This document shows, piece by piece, positions 17,735-25,685 of a stretch of 64,000 nucleotides of DNA; within the stretch, counting starts at the first letter, position 1; each line of letters opens with the position of its first letter. The position numbers and the translations under genes are program-made. A model generated the notes under the pieces. That model was not told the DNA's origin and searched no databases. It saw nothing but the letters and a program-made list of their open reading frames with translations. This DNA is from Lentzea tibetensis (lineage in GTDB: Bacteria; Actinomycetota; Actinomycetes; Mycobacteriales; Pseudonocardiaceae). The DNA lies in assembly GCF_007845675.1 (NCBI RefSeq), contig NZ_VOBR01000021.1:89672-153671 (forward strand). Direction: 5' to 3'.

Positions 17735-17752
17735 CATCAAACTGGTTTGATG
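17735..17752. promoter_or_regulatory. ArsR-type operator
   Basis: CATCAAAC-TG-GTTTGATG, perfect arms, 13 bases upstream of the fusion's GTG start. It contains ATCAA-N6-TTGAT, the usual ArsR/SmtB-type site, and probably overlaps the promoter, giving arsenic- or metal-relieved autorepression. Confidence 0.8.
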
Positions 17753-17758
17753 GACCTG

Positions 17759-17947
17759 TCAGCCGTTCGTGACGTGATCGACGACGCCTCCGCGGTGCCA
17801 CACGCGCATGCGGTCCTCGCGGAAGTCCATCGTCACCATCGGGTTCGTGTCCAGGTCCAGCACCTGGACGTCGTACCCGTCGGACTCGAGGCGGCCCACG
17901 GCGTCAGCCACGGGCCGCCCGGACAGGGTGCTCAGGTCGAAGGTCAT
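17759..17947 (-). CDS. Small I78-like peptidase-inhibitor family protein
   Basis: 62 residues from an ATG at 17947. The C-terminal half (NPMVTMDFREDRMRVW, then GGVVDHVTNG) matches the VTMDYRPDRL core of I78/potato-inhibitor-I-like proteins. It lacks a signal peptide and the Cys residues usual in that family, so it would be cytoplasmic and its activity is uncertain. It lies between the ars palindrome and the SRPBCC gene on the same strand. Confidence 0.6.
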   Translation of the reverse strand: MTFDLSTLSGRPVADAVGRLESDGYDVQVLDLDTNPMVTMDFREDRMRVWHRGGVVDHVTNG

Positions 17948-17971
17948 GCACCCATCGAAGCAGAAAGGGCG

Positions 17972-18445
17972 TCACTCGAACGTCGGGAGCAGCTCAGCGA
18001 GGCGGTCGTACGAACGGCCCGCGCCGTCGGACATCCCCGTCGCCAGCACGGCGTCGCGGACTTCCAGCGACGGCAGCTGCATCGTCGCCGTCATGGTGGT
18101 CACGCCGTCGGACTCGACGAAGGTCGTGGTCACCTGCGCGGGCGGGTTGTCCTCGAAGTGTTCGGTGTGGACGATGCGCGAGTGGGGCGTGAGCTCCTCG
18201 TACGAGCCGTACATCTCGAACGGGGCGCCTTCGGCGTCGGACGGTGCCCAGCCGTAGCGCCACTTGCCGCCCACCTGGAGATCGATCTCGCAGATCGGCA
18301 TGGTCCAGCCGTCGGGGCCCAGCAGCCACCGCTGCACCAGCGCCGGCGTGGTGAACGCCTTCCACACCAGGGAAGCCGGGGCGTTGAACACGCGGGTCAT
18401 CGTGATCTCGGTGTCCGAGGGCAGCGTGACGAGGGTTTCAGTCAT
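17972..18445 (-). CDS. SRPBCC (AHSA1-like) domain protein
   Basis: 157 residues forming a START/Bet v1-like fold: ITMTRVFNAPASLVWKAFTTP at the N-terminus, WLLGPDGWTMPICEIDLQVGG, and the C-terminal helix GAGRSYDRLAELLPTFE. Actinobacteria very often encode such a protein directly after a small ArsR regulator. The start overlaps that regulator's end by 8 bases. Role probably small-molecule binding; ligand unknown. Confidence 0.88.
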   Translation of the reverse strand: MTETLVTLPSDTEITMTRVFNAPASLVWKAFTTPALVQRWLLGPDGWTMPICEIDLQVGGKWRYGWAPSDAEGAPFEMYGSYEELTPHSRIVHTEHFEDNPPAQVTTTFVESDGVTTMTATMQLPSLEVRDAVLATGMSDGAGRSYDRLAELLPTFE

Positions 18446-18773
18446 CGGATTGCTCCTTCATCTCTTCGAGGAGTGCGTCGAGACGCGTGTAGGACGCGTC
18501 CCAGAACTGGCGGAAGTTCTCCGCCCACGCGGAGACCTCCCGCAACGGCGCGGCCGACAGCAGGCAGGGACGCCACTGCGCCTCCCGGCCTCGGGTGATC
18601 AACCCGGCCCGCTCCAGCACGTGCAGGTGCTTGGTGATCGCAGGCCCGCTCATCGCGAACGGTGCCGAGAGCTCCTTCACGGTGGCCTCACCCTCAGCCA
18701 GTCGCGCGAGGATCGCGCGGCGGGTCGGGTCGGCCAGTGCCGCGAACACGAGGCTCAGTGGGTCCGTTGCCAT
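18438..18773 (-). CDS. ArsR family transcriptional regulator
   Basis: 111 residues, almost entirely one winged HTH (FAALADPTRRAILARLAEGEA, FAMSGPAITKHLHVLERAGL). It has no ArsR metal-binding CxC motif, so it probably senses something other than arsenic or acts with the SRPBCC protein encoded in the 8-base overlap downstream. TAACCG/CGGTTA repeats and a TTGACT-N16-TAACCT promoter lie upstream. Confidence 0.9.
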   Translation of the reverse strand: MATDPLSLVFAALADPTRRAILARLAEGEATVKELSAPFAMSGPAITKHLHVLERAGLITRGREAQWRPCLLSAAPLREVSAWAENFRQFWDASYTRLDALLEEMKEQSDD

Positions 18774-18782
18774 GAGAGTGCC

Positions 18783-18796
18783 TAACCGCTCGGTTA
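18783..18796. promoter_or_regulatory. Inverted-repeat operator before the small ArsR gene
   Basis: TAACCG-CT-CGGTTA, overlapped by a second palindrome GTTAATTAAC (18793-18802). Both lie between the presumed -10 (18807-18812) and the start codon, a typical repressor position. Confidence 0.65.
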
Positions 18797-18806
18797 ATTA
18801 ACTACT

Positions 18807-18834
18807 AGGTTAGACGCGCTGGACAGGAAGTCAA
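18807..18834 (-). promoter_or_regulatory. Sigma70-type promoter of the ArsR-SRPBCC pair
   Basis: Read on the minus strand: TTGACT, 16 bases, TAACCT. Near-consensus -35; the operator palindromes begin just after the -10. Confidence 0.55.
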
Positions 18835-18919
18835 GAGGCAATCGACAGGGTCCCGACAGTCCGCAACTGGTTGAAATCGGTACAATGTAGTTAAAATTCG
18901 AACTATGTCGGGGAGTGTC

Positions 18920-19333
18920 ATGGAACGGCTGAAGGACGTGACCGCGCTGATCGCCCGCATCGGGGTCGGGGTCGTCTTCATCGCGCACGGCTGGCAGAAG
19001 ATCTCCGAGTGGGGACTCGATGGCACGGCCGCTTCGTTCGAGAAGATGGGCGTGCCGCTGCCCACGCTGTCGGCCTGGTTCGCGGCCGTCGTCGAGGTCG
19101 GTGGCGGGCTCGCGCTCGTCCTGGGCGTCGCGCTGCCGATCGCCGGTCTCCTGCTCGCCGTCGACATGGCCGGCGCGCTGGCGATCGTCCACCTGCCCAA
19201 CGGGCTGCTCGGCCAGGGCGGCTACGAGCTCGTGCTGGTGCTGGGTGTGGCGGCGCTCGCGCTCGGGTTCAACGGTGGCGCGTACGCGCTCGACCGGGTG
19301 CTGTTCAGGAAGAAGTCCCCAGCTCGAGTGTGA
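18920..19333 (+). CDS. DoxX family membrane protein
   Basis: 137 residues from ATG 18920 (GGGGAG 4 bases upstream; ATG 18905 is an alternative). Four membrane helices in the DoxX pattern: ALIARIGVGVVFIAHGWQKI, WFAAVVEVGGGLALVLG, the next helix with AIVHLPNG, and a last helix ending VLFRKK. DoxX proteins are linked to redox and oxidative-stress functions, but no activity can be assigned here. It is divergent from the ArsR gene, which may regulate it. Its 3' end overlaps the convergent TIGR03089 gene by 29 bases. Confidence 0.87.
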   Translation: MERLKDVTALIARIGVGVVFIAHGWQKISEWGLDGTAASFEKMGVPLPTLSAWFAAVVEVGGGLALVLGVALPIAGLLLAVDMAGALAIVHLPNGLLGQGGYELVLVLGVAALALGFNGGAYALDRVLFRKKSPARV

Positions 19334-19997
19334 TCTTCTCGCTGTCCCGGCGCGCGGGCATCCGCTCCGCGTCGGGACTGCTCACCTGCACCAGCGTGCC
19401 GCCACCCGCCAGTACGGCCAGGAAACCGTCCAGCAGGCCGCCGGGCCACTCCACAGTGGACATCACGCGCGAGTCGAGACCGATTCCCAATGCGGCAGCA
19501 CGGGTGCGGGCCGCAGCCACCAGTGAGTCCACATCGGACGAGTCGAGCGCGGGTGCCGAGCCGTCGAGAGCGGCCCACGGCGAGAAGTCGTCACCGTGCA
19601 CCCGCACGTCGTCGTTGTAGTCGACCGGTGCGCCGGACCCCGCGCCCATCGGGTGCAGCGACGCCACGGCCACCACGTCCGCCGCGGCCGAACCACCAGG
19701 CGGCACAACGGCAACGGCCGCGGCGACATCGGTGGTCACCACGTGCGCCCCGCACCACCACGCGCCCAGCAGGACGCCCACGGTCTGCCAGTGCGCGGGC
19801 AGCAGCACCGCGACGGGATCACCGGGCTGCACGTCGTGCTCGTCGCGCAACCAGTTCGCCGTCTTGGCCGCCCAGTTCCGCACGGTCGCGCGCGAGAGCT
19901 CGATCCGGGTGACAGCGGCGTCGTCGTAGTGGGTGATGAGCGGACGTCCGGGGTCCGCGGCGACCAGCGGTCCGAACAGGATCTCGGTCACGCTCAC
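19305..19997 (-). CDS. TIGR03089 family protein
   Basis: 230 residues from GTG 19997 (AGGAG 7 bases upstream; GTG 20000 also possible). It resembles the N-terminal part of AMP-binding enzymes (RATVRNWAAKTANWLRDE, PVAVLLPAHWQTVGVLLGAWWCGA) but ends before the phosphate-binding and catalytic motifs, so it should not adenylate. This truncated form is a conserved actinobacterial family next to the LCP gene (Rv3268 beside Rv3267 in M. tuberculosis). It starts 10 bases after the LCP stop, so the two are co-transcribed. Function unknown. Confidence 0.85.
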   Translation of the reverse strand: MSVTEILFGPLVAADPGRPLITHYDDAAVTRIELSRATVRNWAAKTANWLRDEHDVQPGDPVAVLLPAHWQTVGVLLGAWWCGAHVVTTDVAAAVAVVPPGGSAAADVVAVASLHPMGAGSGAPVDYNDDVRVHGDDFSPWAALDGSAPALDSSDVDSLVAAARTRAAALGIGLDSRVMSTVEWPGGLLDGFLAVLAGGGTLVQVSSPDAERMPARRDSEKITLELGTSS

Positions 19998-20007
19998 CAC
20001 GGAACTC

Positions 20008-21177
20008 CTAGTCGACGCAGGGCACACCGGCCTGGGCGGCGGAGGGGAACGTGCCGTCCAGCTGCACCAGCTTGCCACCGCCGAACCGCGACGACGGGGT
20101 CGGGGCCGGTGAAGTCGCGCCGACCAGCTGCGCCACGAACGCCTTCACGGCCTCGCGGTCGACGGTCACCACCGACTGACCGCGTTCGTTGCGGAAGTCG
20201 ATGTTCGTGACCGGGATCGTCGCGAACTCGACGTTGCCGGACGCCAGCGACTGCGCCTGCTGCGCCAGCGTCGCGATGTTCAGGTCCTCGTCGATCACGA
20301 CGGACTTCGACACCGCGTCCAGCAGCCCGCTCATCTTCGACTGGTCGGTGAAGGTACCCGCGGACAGCAGCTGCTTCACCGCCGCCGACATGAACGCCTG
20401 CTGCCGCGCGATGCGGCCGAGGTCGCCGTTCGGCATGTTGCGCTGCCGCACGAACGACAGCGCGTCGGCGCCCTGCACCAGCTGCTCACCGGCGCGGAAG
20501 TTCGCGCCCGAGTTCGGGTCCGACGTCGCGGCCTTGAGGCACACCGGCACGCCGCCGATCACCTCGGTCAGCAGGTAGAAGCCGTACAGGTTGACCTCGG
20601 CGTAGTGGTCGACGCGCAGGCCCGTCAGCTCCTGGACGGCCTGCACCAGCGCCTTGCGGCCCGCCTCGTCCGACTTCTTCTCCCGCTCGGCCAGGTCCGA
20701 GACGCCCTCGGCCTGCAGGCGTTCCGCGGTCAGGAACTTCACCGCGCCGTACGCAGAGTTGATCTTGTCCTCGCGGAAGCCCGCGATCGGCACGTAGGTG
20801 TCGCGCGGGATGGAGATCGCGTTCGCCTTGCCGCCGTTGTGCGGGATGCGGATCAGGATGAGCGTGTCCGTGCTGACGCCGTCGGTCGCCTCGGTGCGCA
20901 ACGCCTTCAGCACGTCGGCGGGCAGCAGCCTGCCCTGCGCGTCGTGCCTGCTGTCGCTGCCGACCAGCAGGATGTCCGTCGCACCGTCCTCTGCGGACGG
21001 TGAGTTCGGGATGTCCTCCAGCACGTTCAGGATGTTCGTCGTGTTGACGCTCTCCTGCACCCGCCGCAGCGTCGTCCAGCTGTAGCCGGAGACCGCGAGC
21101 GTGACGACCGCGAGCAGCGCGACGAACACCCTGCTGGTGATCAGCAGAGCCTTCTTCGCACGTGCGGCAGCGCTCAA
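20008..21177 (-). CDS. LytR-CpsA-Psr family glycan ligase (no LytR_C domain)
   Basis: About 389 residues from TTG 21177, which has GGAGG 5 bases upstream; an upstream TTG at 21189 lacks one. A cytoplasmic stub, one membrane helix (VFVALLAVVTLAVSGYSW), then the external LCP domain: DILLVGSDSRHD, DTLILIRIP, AISIPRDTYV, GFREDKINSAY and LSFVRQR, covering the Arg/Asp residues that bind the polyprenyl pyrophosphate. LCP enzymes transfer undecaprenyl/decaprenyl-linked glycans to peptidoglycan; arabinogalactan or a similar polymer is the likely donor. The C-terminus ends soon after the LCP fold. Confidence 0.93.
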   Translation of the reverse strand: MSAAARAKKALLITSRVFVALLAVVTLAVSGYSWTTLRRVQESVNTTNILNVLEDIPNSPSAEDGATDILLVGSDSRHDAQGRLLPADVLKALRTEATDGVSTDTLILIRIPHNGGKANAISIPRDTYVPIAGFREDKINSAYGAVKFLTAERLQAEGVSDLAEREKKSDEAGRKALVQAVQELTGLRVDHYAEVNLYGFYLLTEVIGGVPVCLKAATSDPNSGANFRAGEQLVQGADALSFVRQRNMPNGDLGRIARQQAFMSAAVKQLLSAGTFTDQSKMSGLLDAVSKSVVIDEDLNIATLAQQAQSLASGNVEFATIPVTNIDFRNERGQSVVTVDREAVKAFVAQLVGATSPAPTPSSRFGGGKLVQLDGTFPSAAQAGVPCVD

Positions 21178-21247
21178 CGGTTCCTCCAACGAACGGTGTG
21201 TGCGACCAGGCTATCCAGTGCGGACGCCGCACACCGGCATTTCCGCG

Positions 21248-22789
21248 TCAGTTGATGCAGGCCACACCATCGGCGGTGATGGGAGGGGTGGAGCTCGACG
21301 GGGGTGTCGTCGATCCCGGCGCGTTCTGGGTCTCGACGTCCTCGGAGCTGGGAGCGGAGTAGTCCGTGCCGATGTCGACCTGCACGGTCCCCTTGGTCAC
21401 GTCGGGGTCGACCTCGATCTGGACGTCCGGCCCGACCTCGGCGGCGACCTTGCGCGCGCTCGCCTCGTCGCCCTCGCCGTACCGCACGACCGTCGTGTCC
21501 GCGACGGCGACCGTGCGGGCCGCACCGCGGACGAAACCCTTGGCGGTCAACGTGTTCAGCACTTGCGCCGCGAGGCCCTGGATGCCCGACGCGTTGTTCA
21601 CGCCGACCGTGATCGACGAGTTCGGCGGTGCGGGCACGGAGGACGACGTCGGCGCGGGCGACGAGCTGCCGGTCGGCTTGTCGGTCGCGAGCTCGGTGAT
21701 GAACTTCTTCACCTGCGCCGGGTTGACCGGAAGCACGTTGCCGTCGCCGTAGGTGTCGGTCGGCGGGCCGACCGGGATGGTGCGGAACTGGATGTTGCCG
21801 CTCACCAGGCCCTGCATCTGCTCGGCGAACGTGGCGATGTCCCAGCCCTGGCTCAGCACGACCGACTTCTTGACCGCGTCGACCAGCCCGCTCAGCTTGT
21901 CCGTGTCGGTCAGCGTGCCCGACGACAGCACCTTCTTGGCCAGCGCGCCGATGAACACCTGCTGGCGCACGATCCGGTCGAGGTCGCCGTTCGGCAGGTT
22001 CTTGCGCTGCCGCACGAACGACAGCGCCTGCGCGCCCGCGATCGTCTGCTTGCCCGCCTGGAAGTTCGCGCCCGAGTCGGAGTCGCTGGTCGCCTCCTTG
22101 AGGCAGACGTCGACGCCGCCGATGGCGGTGGTGACCTCGTAGAACGAGGCGAGGTTGACCTCGGCGTACCGGTCGATCTTCACGGCGTCGCCGGTCATCT
22201 TCTCGATCGTCTTGATCAACGTCTTGCGCCCGGCGGTCATCGACTCGGTGCGCAGCCGCGCCTCGTCGGTGACGCCCTTGTTGCGCAGGTCGGTGTCCGT
22301 CTGGTTCTTCTGCCGCGCGAACGCGGAGTTGATCTTGTGTTTGCCGAACCCGTCGGCGATGTCGACGTACGCGTCGCGGGGGAAGGAGATCGCGACGGCA
22401 CGCGTCCCGTCGACCGGGATGTGCACCAGGATCATCGTGTCGGTGTTCATCTCGCCGTCCGCGATGCCGCCGTTCAGCATCGCGAGCACCTCTCGGGACA
22501 GCGGGTTGCCCTGCGCGTCCGTGCGGCTGTCCACGCCGACGAGCAGGATGTCGACCGCGCCGTCGAGCGGCTTGCGGGCGGGCCCGGCCGCGCCCTGGTC
22601 CGAACCGAAGACGTCCGTCGTCACGACGCCGGCGTTCAGGTCGCGCTGGAACGCCCACCCGTACCACGTGACCAAGAGCACTGCCGTCGCCAGCAGTGCC
22701 ACGAAGGTGCGAGCCGTGATCATGAACGCGCGGAACGAAGCAGTGGTCGGCGTCGCTGTGATGCGAACAGGACCACTCCTGTCTTCCAC
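21248..22789 (-). CDS. LytR-CpsA-Psr family glycan ligase with C-terminal LytR_C domain
   Basis: 513 residues from GTG 22789 (GGAGG 8 bases upstream); ATG 22807 is an alternative with a weaker site. One membrane helix (TFVALLATAVLLVTWYGW), an LCP catalytic domain (DILLVGVDSRTD, DTMILVHIP, AISFPRDAYV, KHKINSAF, LSFVRQRKN), a Ser/Pro linker, then a LytR_C domain (about 100 residues, VGVNNASGIQGLAAQVLNTL, VADTTVVRYG) and an acidic/Thr tail. It matches M. tuberculosis Rv3267 in architecture and place beside the rhamnose genes. It likely attaches arabinogalactan or another wall polymer to peptidoglycan. Paralogue of the gene downstream, 58 bases away. Confidence 0.94.
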   Translation of the reverse strand: MEDRSGPVRITATPTTASFRAFMITARTFVALLATAVLLVTWYGWAFQRDLNAGVVTTDVFGSDQGAAGPARKPLDGAVDILLVGVDSRTDAQGNPLSREVLAMLNGGIADGEMNTDTMILVHIPVDGTRAVAISFPRDAYVDIADGFGKHKINSAFARQKNQTDTDLRNKGVTDEARLRTESMTAGRKTLIKTIEKMTGDAVKIDRYAEVNLASFYEVTTAIGGVDVCLKEATSDSDSGANFQAGKQTIAGAQALSFVRQRKNLPNGDLDRIVRQQVFIGALAKKVLSSGTLTDTDKLSGLVDAVKKSVVLSQGWDIATFAEQMQGLVSGNIQFRTIPVGPPTDTYGDGNVLPVNPAQVKKFITELATDKPTGSSSPAPTSSSVPAPPNSSITVGVNNASGIQGLAAQVLNTLTAKGFVRGAARTVAVADTTVVRYGEGDEASARKVAAEVGPDVQIEVDPDVTKGTVQVDIGTDYSAPSSEDVETQNAPGSTTPPSSSTPPITADGVACIN

Positions 22790-22865
22790 CTTTCGTTCCT
22801 CCCCCATATACCTCAGCTTAGTCGCACCTCTTTTATATGACAGACGATGTGACGTCGCGGTGGGT

Positions 22866-22880
22866 TGCACCGATGGTGCA
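22866..22880. promoter_or_regulatory. Inverted repeat between LCP and rmlB genes
   Basis: TGCACC-GAT-GGTGCA, 6-bp arms, in the divergent region about 45 bases before rmlB. A possible regulator site; no cognate protein known. Confidence 0.35.
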
Positions 22881-22923
22881 CGTGACAGACTGCGACGACC
22901 GACCCACACAGGAGGACACGGGT

Positions 22924-23916
22924 ATGCGCGTACTGGTGACGGGCGGGGCCGGCTTCATCGGCTCGCACTACGTGCGGCAGTTGGTGAGCGGTGCTTACAG
23001 CTCGCTCGCCGACGCCGAGGTCGTCGTACTGGACAAGCTCACCTACGCGGGCAGCGAGGAGAACCTCGCCCCGGTCGCGGACAGTCCCACCCTGCGCTTC
23101 GTGCGCGGTGACATCTGCGACGGTGCGCTGGTCAAGGAACTGATGGCGGGCGTCGACACGGTCGTCCACTTCGCCGCGGAGTCGCACGTGGACCGGTCGA
23201 TCACCGGCTCCGCGGACTTCGTGCTGACCAACGTGCTGGGCACGCAGACGCTGCTGCAGGGCGCGTTCGACGCGGGCGTCTCGAAGTTCGTGCACGTCTC
23301 GACGGACGAGGTGTACGGCTCCATCGAAGAGGGATCGTGGACCGAGGACCACATCCTCGAGCCGAACTCCCCGTACTCGGCGTCCAAGGCGTCGTCGGAT
23401 CTGCTGGCGCGCGCGTTCCACCGCACGCACGGGCTGCCGGTCAGCATCACCCGGTGCTCGAACAATTACGGCCCGCACCAGTTCCCCGAAAAGGTGATCC
23501 CTCTATTCGTCACCAATCTGATGGACGGGCGCAAGGTCCCTCTTTACGGTGACGGCCTCAACGTGCGCGACTGGCTGCACGTCGACGACCACTGCCGCGG
23601 CATCCAGCACGTCGTCGACGGCGGGCGCCCCGGCGAGATCTACAACATCGGCGGCGGCACCGAGCTGACCAACCGCGAGCTGACCGAGCGGCTGCTGGAG
23701 GCGACCGGCCGCGACTGGTCGTTCGTCGAGCCGGTCACCGACCGCAAGGGCCACGACCGCAGGTACTCCGTGGACATCTCGAAGATCTCCACCGAGCTGG
23801 GCTACAAGCCGCAGGTCGACTTCGCCGAGGGGCTCGCCGCCACCGTCCAGTGGTACCGCGACAACCGCGCGTGGTGGGAGCCGCTGAAGGAACGCGCCGC
23901 GCTGGCCGGGAGCTGA
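22924..23916 (+). CDS. rmlB: dTDP-glucose 4,6-dehydratase
   Basis: 330 residues from ATG 22924, with AGGAGG upstream. It converts dTDP-glucose to dTDP-4-keto-6-deoxyglucose using bound NAD. Visible are VTGGAGFIGSHYV (NAD loop), HFAAESHVDRSI, HVSTDEVYGSI (catalytic Thr-Asp-Glu), NSPYSASKASSD (YxxxK) and TRCSNNYGPHQFPEK. This is step two of dTDP-L-rhamnose synthesis; rmlD follows one base later, while rmlA and rmlC are not in this window. Rhamnose is needed for the arabinogalactan linker made by the WbbL-like enzyme encoded at 44.5 kb. Confidence 0.96.
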   Translation: MRVLVTGGAGFIGSHYVRQLVSGAYSSLADAEVVVLDKLTYAGSEENLAPVADSPTLRFVRGDICDGALVKELMAGVDTVVHFAAESHVDRSITGSADFVLTNVLGTQTLLQGAFDAGVSKFVHVSTDEVYGSIEEGSWTEDHILEPNSPYSASKASSDLLARAFHRTHGLPVSITRCSNNYGPHQFPEKVIPLFVTNLMDGRKVPLYGDGLNVRDWLHVDDHCRGIQHVVDGGRPGEIYNIGGGTELTNRELTERLLEATGRDWSFVEPVTDRKGHDRRYSVDISKISTELGYKPQVDFAEGLAATVQWYRDNRAWWEPLKERAALAGS

Positions 23917-23917
23917 C

Positions 23918-24739
23918 GTGATCCTCGTGCCAGGAGGTCGTGGCCAGCTCGGCCACGACCTCGCCGCGTTGTCGGACGACGTGCGCGCGCTGCCGTCGTC
24001 CGAGCTCGACATCACTGACGCCGCAGCGGTTTCCGCGGCTGTCCGCGGCGCCTCGGCGGTGATCAACTGCGCCGCCTACACGGCCGTCGACGCGGCGGAG
24101 ACGGACGAGGACCGCGCGTTCGAGGTGAACGCCGTCGGACCGGGCCTGCTCGCCGAGGCGTGCGCCGAGCGCGGAATCCCGCTCGTGCACGTGTCCACGG
24201 ACTACGTGTTCCCCGGTGACGCGGACCGGCCGTACGAGCCGACCGACGCCACCGGCCCGCGCACCGCGTACGGGCGCACGAAGCTCGCGGGCGAGCAGCG
24301 GGTGCTCGCCGCGGGCGGCTGGGTCGCGCGCACCGCGTGGGTGTACGGCGTGTCCGGCAACAACTTCGTGCGCGCCATGCAGAACCTGGAGTCCACAAGG
24401 GACACTTTGTCCGTCGTGGACGACCAGCGCGGCTCGCCGACGTGGTCGGCCGACCTCGCCGCCGGGCTGCTGGAGCTGGTGCGGGTGCGGCCGGAGCAGC
24501 GGCTGCTGCACGCGACCGGCGGCGGCGACACGACGTGGTTCGGCTTCGCACGGGCCATCTTCGAGGAGCTGGGCGCCGACCCGGAGCGGGTGAAGCCCTG
24601 CACCACCGCGGACTTCCCGCGCCCGGCACCGCGTCCCGCCTACTCGGTGCTGTCCGGGAAGTCGTGGGCGGATGCCGGGCTCACCCCGCTGCGGCACTGG
24701 CGCGAAGCGCTGGCCACCGCGTTCAAGAACGGTTTCTAG
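23918..24739 (+). CDS. rmlD: dTDP-4-dehydrorhamnose reductase
   Basis: 273 residues from GTG 23918. It performs the last reduction to dTDP-L-rhamnose with NADPH. Landmarks: LVPGGRGQLGHDLA, NCAAYTAVDAAE, VHVSTDYVFPGD, and TAYGRTKLAGEQ with the catalytic Tyr/Lys. Its GTG lies immediately after the rmlB stop. The 3' end overlaps the convergent patatin gene by 4 bases. Length is normal for actinobacterial RmlD. Confidence 0.96.
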   Translation: MILVPGGRGQLGHDLAALSDDVRALPSSELDITDAAAVSAAVRGASAVINCAAYTAVDAAETDEDRAFEVNAVGPGLLAEACAERGIPLVHVSTDYVFPGDADRPYEPTDATGPRTAYGRTKLAGEQRVLAAGGWVARTAWVYGVSGNNFVRAMQNLESTRDTLSVVDDQRGSPTWSADLAAGLLELVRVRPEQRLLHATGGGDTTWFGFARAIFEELGADPERVKPCTTADFPRPAPRPAYSVLSGKSWADAGLTPLRHWREALATAFKNGF

Positions 24740-25578
24740 CCCCAGAGCTCGGCAACCTGTGCGGCGACCGCGGAGGCCTGGCGATAGCCGGCCTCCGCGA
24801 CCGCGGGCAGCAGCGCCGGGTCCATCGGGTTCGTGTTGACCGCCTCGACCGTCTCGTCGGCGAACACCGTCACGACGGAAGCGCCCGTCCGCGCGCGCAG
24901 TTCGCTCACCTGCTCCGGCACGTTGCCGATCGGGCTGAAGCCCTCCGCCATCGGTGCCAGCACGAGGATTCGCTGACACTTCCCGGCCAGGTCCGCGTTC
25001 GCGGGCGAGCGGATGAACCCGTCGACCCACCGCCTCCCGCCGACCTGCGCGGGCGGGTAGACGAACGGCAGCGCGCAGCTGGCGGTCACCGCGTCGGTGA
25101 GCGACACCCCGCTGTTCGCGTCGAACGCCACGAACTCGCCGCTCTCCGCGTCGACGGCGGTGACGAGCAGCCGCTGCGCCGGCCAGTCCGAAAACGGGCA
25201 CAACGCCAGAACTCCGGCTCTCAGCTCCTCTTCCGTCGCCAGGGGCGGCGTTTCCAATGCGGTGCGCCCCAAACGAGCTCGAGCGAGCTCCAGGTTCTTC
25301 CCGCTGCTGATCAACGCGCCGAGCTCGGCCATCGCCTGTGAAGTGAGCAATCTCGCAGGCCCTGGGTTGTTATTCGTGATTAGCTTCGCGAATATTTCTC
25401 GCGGATCGACGCCGGAAGCATGTTGGGCGCCGACTGCCGACCCGCAGGAAGTGCCGATCGTGAGATCGCTTCCACGCAGATCAATGCCTATTTCGGTGAG
25501 CGCGGCGAGCATGCCTACCAGCCATCCGAACCCTGTCAGCCCGCCACCACCGAGTACGAGTGCCCGTTCATCCCTCAT
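24736..25578 (-). CDS. Patatin-like phospholipase
   Basis: 280 residues from ATG 25578. The oxyanion-hole run GGGGLTGFGW at residues 10-19, nucleophile elbow GTSCGS (Ser44) and the DG of the Ser-Asp dyad (VDGFIRSP) are all present, so an active acyl hydrolase is expected, probably cytoplasmic because no signal peptide is seen. Substrate is unknown. It is divergent from the MIO-lyase operon; two inverted repeats in the shared 107-base gap could co-regulate both. Confidence 0.9.
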   Translation of the reverse strand: MRDERALVLGGGGLTGFGWLVGMLAALTEIGIDLRGSDLTIGTSCGSAVGAQHASGVDPREIFAKLITNNNPGPARLLTSQAMAELGALISSGKNLELARARLGRTALETPPLATEEELRAGVLALCPFSDWPAQRLLVTAVDAESGEFVAFDANSGVSLTDAVTASCALPFVYPPAQVGGRRWVDGFIRSPANADLAGKCQRILVLAPMAEGFSPIGNVPEQVSELRARTGASVVTVFADETVEAVNTNPMDPALLPAVAEAGYRQASAVAAQVAELWG

Positions 25579-25590
25579 TGTTGGAAGTCT

Positions 25591-25628
25591 GAACCTATCG
25601 GTTCTCTAAGTTTCCCTAGCTTTAGGGA
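25591..25628. promoter_or_regulatory. Two inverted repeats in the patatin/MIO-lyase divergent promoter
   Basis: GAACC-TATC-GGTTC at 25591-25604 and TCCCTA-GCTT-TAGGGA at 25613-25628, in an AT-richer stretch. The spacing suggests operator sites for the divergent genes. A third small repeat (GGGAA-GGATT-TTCCC, 25671-25685) encloses the ribosome site of the lyase gene. Confidence 0.5.
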
Positions 25629-25685
25629 TTCTATGCTTGATCACGCCCCTGAAGTGCGGTCGGTGAAACGGGGAAGGATTTTCCC

